Assembly (NCBI GenBank): GCA_051295955.1
Contig: JBPDWA010000004.1
Span: 124,001-188,000 of the forward strand
DNA length: 64,000 nucleotides
Direction of reading: 5' to 3'
Source: Enterococcus faecalis_A
GTDB taxonomy: Bacteria; Bacillota; Bacilli; Lactobacillales; Enterococcaceae
Made by a program: the position numbers and the translations under genes. Below the pieces are notes generated by a model. That model had not been told where the DNA came from. It made no database searches and saw nothing but the letters and a program-made list of their open reading frames with translations. Numbering within the stretch: the first letter of the stretch is position 1; every line of letters starts with the position of its first letter. Positions 63,201 through 64,000 of the stretch are shown in pieces.

Positions 63201-63502
63201 TGTTCATTTTTCCTCTTTCTGTTTCCCCAAAACAACAGTACTAAACTAATCGTCAGAATTACTCCACCCATTGCTGACAGCATAACGTCATGCTGTTCAT
63301 TCGTATGTGGAAATTCTCCCCGTTGCTTGGCTTGTTGGTCGTTTGGATTGGTAGCGTCTGGTTGCGGTACACTTCCTTTGAAAGTAATACCGACATTACT
63401 GGTCGTTTTTGCTGCGAAAACACTTTGACCAAAACCGGCAATCATCTGAAATACCAGCCAAACGATTAGCAGGAAATTCAGACTATGCCTAAATTTTTTC
63501 AT
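63197..63502 (-). CDS. Small sortase-anchored protein of the WxL operon (FPHTN motif)
   Basis: About 101 residues: signal peptide (about 1-33), short extracellular segment, then FPHTNE followed by a membrane helix (VMLSAMGGVILTISLVLLFW) and a basic tail GNRKRKNEQ. The layout is a cell-wall sorting signal, but the motif is FPHTN rather than LPxTG. ATG 63502 has GGGGG 8-9 nt upstream; an ATG two codons earlier is too close to it. First gene of the WxL operon, as small LPXTG-like proteins usually are. Confidence 0.8.
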   Translation of the reverse strand: MKKFRHSLNFLLIVWLVFQMIAGFGQSVFAAKTTSNVGITFKGSVPQPDATNPNDQQAKQRGEFPHTNEQHDVMLSAMGGVILTISLVLLFWGNRKRKNEQ

Positions 63503-63580
63503 CTTCATGTCCCCCTTTTACGCCGATTCATCAGCTCCTCCAAAAAGTAAATTAAAATAATTACAATCCAGAACAAACAT

Positions 63581-63610
63581 ATTATATACAATCAAAAACT
63601 TTTTTAAACA
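63581..63610 (-). promoter_or_regulatory. Candidate promoter of the WxL operon
   Basis: Minus-strand TATAAT (63581-63586) in an AT-rich context about 75 bp before the first gene. The -35 (around GTTTAA, 17-18 bp upstream) is poor. A tiny frame MNRRKRGT with GGAGGAG upstream lies between it and the first gene. Confidence 0.5.
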
Positions 63611-63916
63611 CATTTGAAATCGCTTTCTTTTAAAGTTGTGTCATTTTTTCGAACAATTCATTAAAATGCTACAATTATCTTCATTTGGTACCGTTAGTTC
63701 TCAGCTACCATCGATATTACAGTGATATTTCCGTAAACGTCATGCTCTCTTGCACGCATATACGATTTTTACCAATCATTTACATACTTAACTGAACAGG
63801 GTTCCAAAACCACCGTACTAATTTTCTTCAATAGGTTTAACGAGCAATCGAAGCATTACCATTAGGAGCATTTTCTCAAAGACACTTTATTATTGTTCCT
63901 TACTATAGAACGTTTT
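63611..63916. other. Gene-free stretch upstream of the WxL operon
   Basis: About 300 bp without a gene or clear RNA. Probably holds control sites of the WxL operon; I could not define any. Confidence 0.4.
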
Positions 63917-64000
63917 TTATAACATAGATTCTTTCAATGCTATTGCCGTATCCCCAGTATAAAGGATCAAACCTTGTTCAGTTGGATACTTTTGTTTCTT
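63917..64000 (-). CDS. 3' end of an unidentified gene (runs out of window)
   Basis: The last 27 codons of a minus-strand frame, ending TEQGLILYTGDTAIALKESM-L, open to the window edge. The ending loosely resembles DUF4143/AAA ATPases of lactic acid bacteria, which finish with a 'Y-x-G ... IPL' strand, but this is too short to name. Confidence 0.35.
   Translation of the reverse strand, partial: KKQKYPTEQGLILYTGDTAIALKESML

Noticed and set aside
1..64000. CRISPR arrays, tRNA or rRNA genes, prophage
   Set aside because: No regularly spaced repeats, no cloverleaf-like or rRNA sequence, and no phage structural genes were noticed on either strand.

Overview
The window is low-GC Gram-positive chromosomal DNA, almost certainly from an Enterococcus or a very close relative. 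The main pointers are the ebsA-ebsB-ebsC cluster, a WxL/DUF916 cell-surface operon, a complete PyrR-regulated pyr operon with the two-subunit PyrD/PyrK enzyme, an LtaS-type lipoteichoic acid synthase, and two LXG/type VII secretion cargo islets. The species cannot be fixed from the sequence alone. I saw no rRNA, tRNA, CRISPR array, prophage or intact insertion sequence.

Layout. 1-1.6 kb: 3' part of a PhoR-type phosphate sensor kinase. 2.1-6.8 kb: a pstS gene that is dead and split in two. Its 5' part (6103-6814) and 3' part (2112-2330) are separated by about 3.8 kb holding a type VII lipase-toxin islet (immunity-like protein, lipase toxin with its LXG-like part at the C-terminus, two small partners). 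The toxin itself carries an in-frame stop. 7.2-10.2 kb: aminotransferase, LysR regulator and an alpha-carbonic anhydrase. 10.4-24.3 kb: the pyrimidine operon pyrR-pyrP-pyrB-pyrC-carA-carB-pyrK-pyrD-pyrF-pyrE on the minus strand behind a PyrR attenuator, preceded by a CBS-domain protein, lspA and an RluD-type pseudouridine synthase. 24.7-28.5 kb: formate-tetrahydrofolate ligase, a cold-shock protein and ebsABC. 28.6-34.7 kb: a hydroaromatic (shikimate/quinate) cluster aroD-MFS-aroE-flavin/FeS enoate reductase with a divergent LysR regulator. 34.8-43.4 kb: an rRNA methyltransferase, ltaS, an FtsX-like membrane protein with a degenerate ABC-ATPase-like partner, a two-component system and a split ThrE-type exporter. 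43.4-46.4 kb: a trpXYZ-like ABC importer behind what reads as a ribosome-dependent tryptophan attenuator with its own 20-codon leader peptide. 46.4-50.2 kb: a candidate small RNA, then a second type VII islet (LXG toxin with glycine-rich membrane-active C-terminus, helper proteins, membrane immunity candidates, DUF4176 protein). 50.3-52.3 kb: a decayed amino-sugar locus (rpiR, nanE and PTS EIICB remnants). 53-58.5 kb: two small unknown proteins, RqcH (NFACT), a HesB-fold protein, and a LytTR regulator and GHKL kinase facing each other. 58.6-63.5 kb: a five-gene WxL surface-protein operon. The last 84 bases hold the 3' end of a further minus-strand gene.

How it fits together. The pyr operon is a complete UMP pathway with its uracil permease and RNA-binding regulator. 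The trp importer carries its own tryptophan-sensing leader. The hydroaromatic cluster probably takes up and transforms shikimate or quinate. Neither type VII islet encodes secretion machinery, so both depend on an apparatus elsewhere. Three regions (pstS, the lipase toxin, the nanE/PTS locus) are clearly decaying, which points to adaptation to a narrower niche. The most novel-looking items are the trp leader, the reverse-architecture lipase toxin inside pstS, the degenerate ABC ATPase and the candidate small RNA at 46.66 kb.
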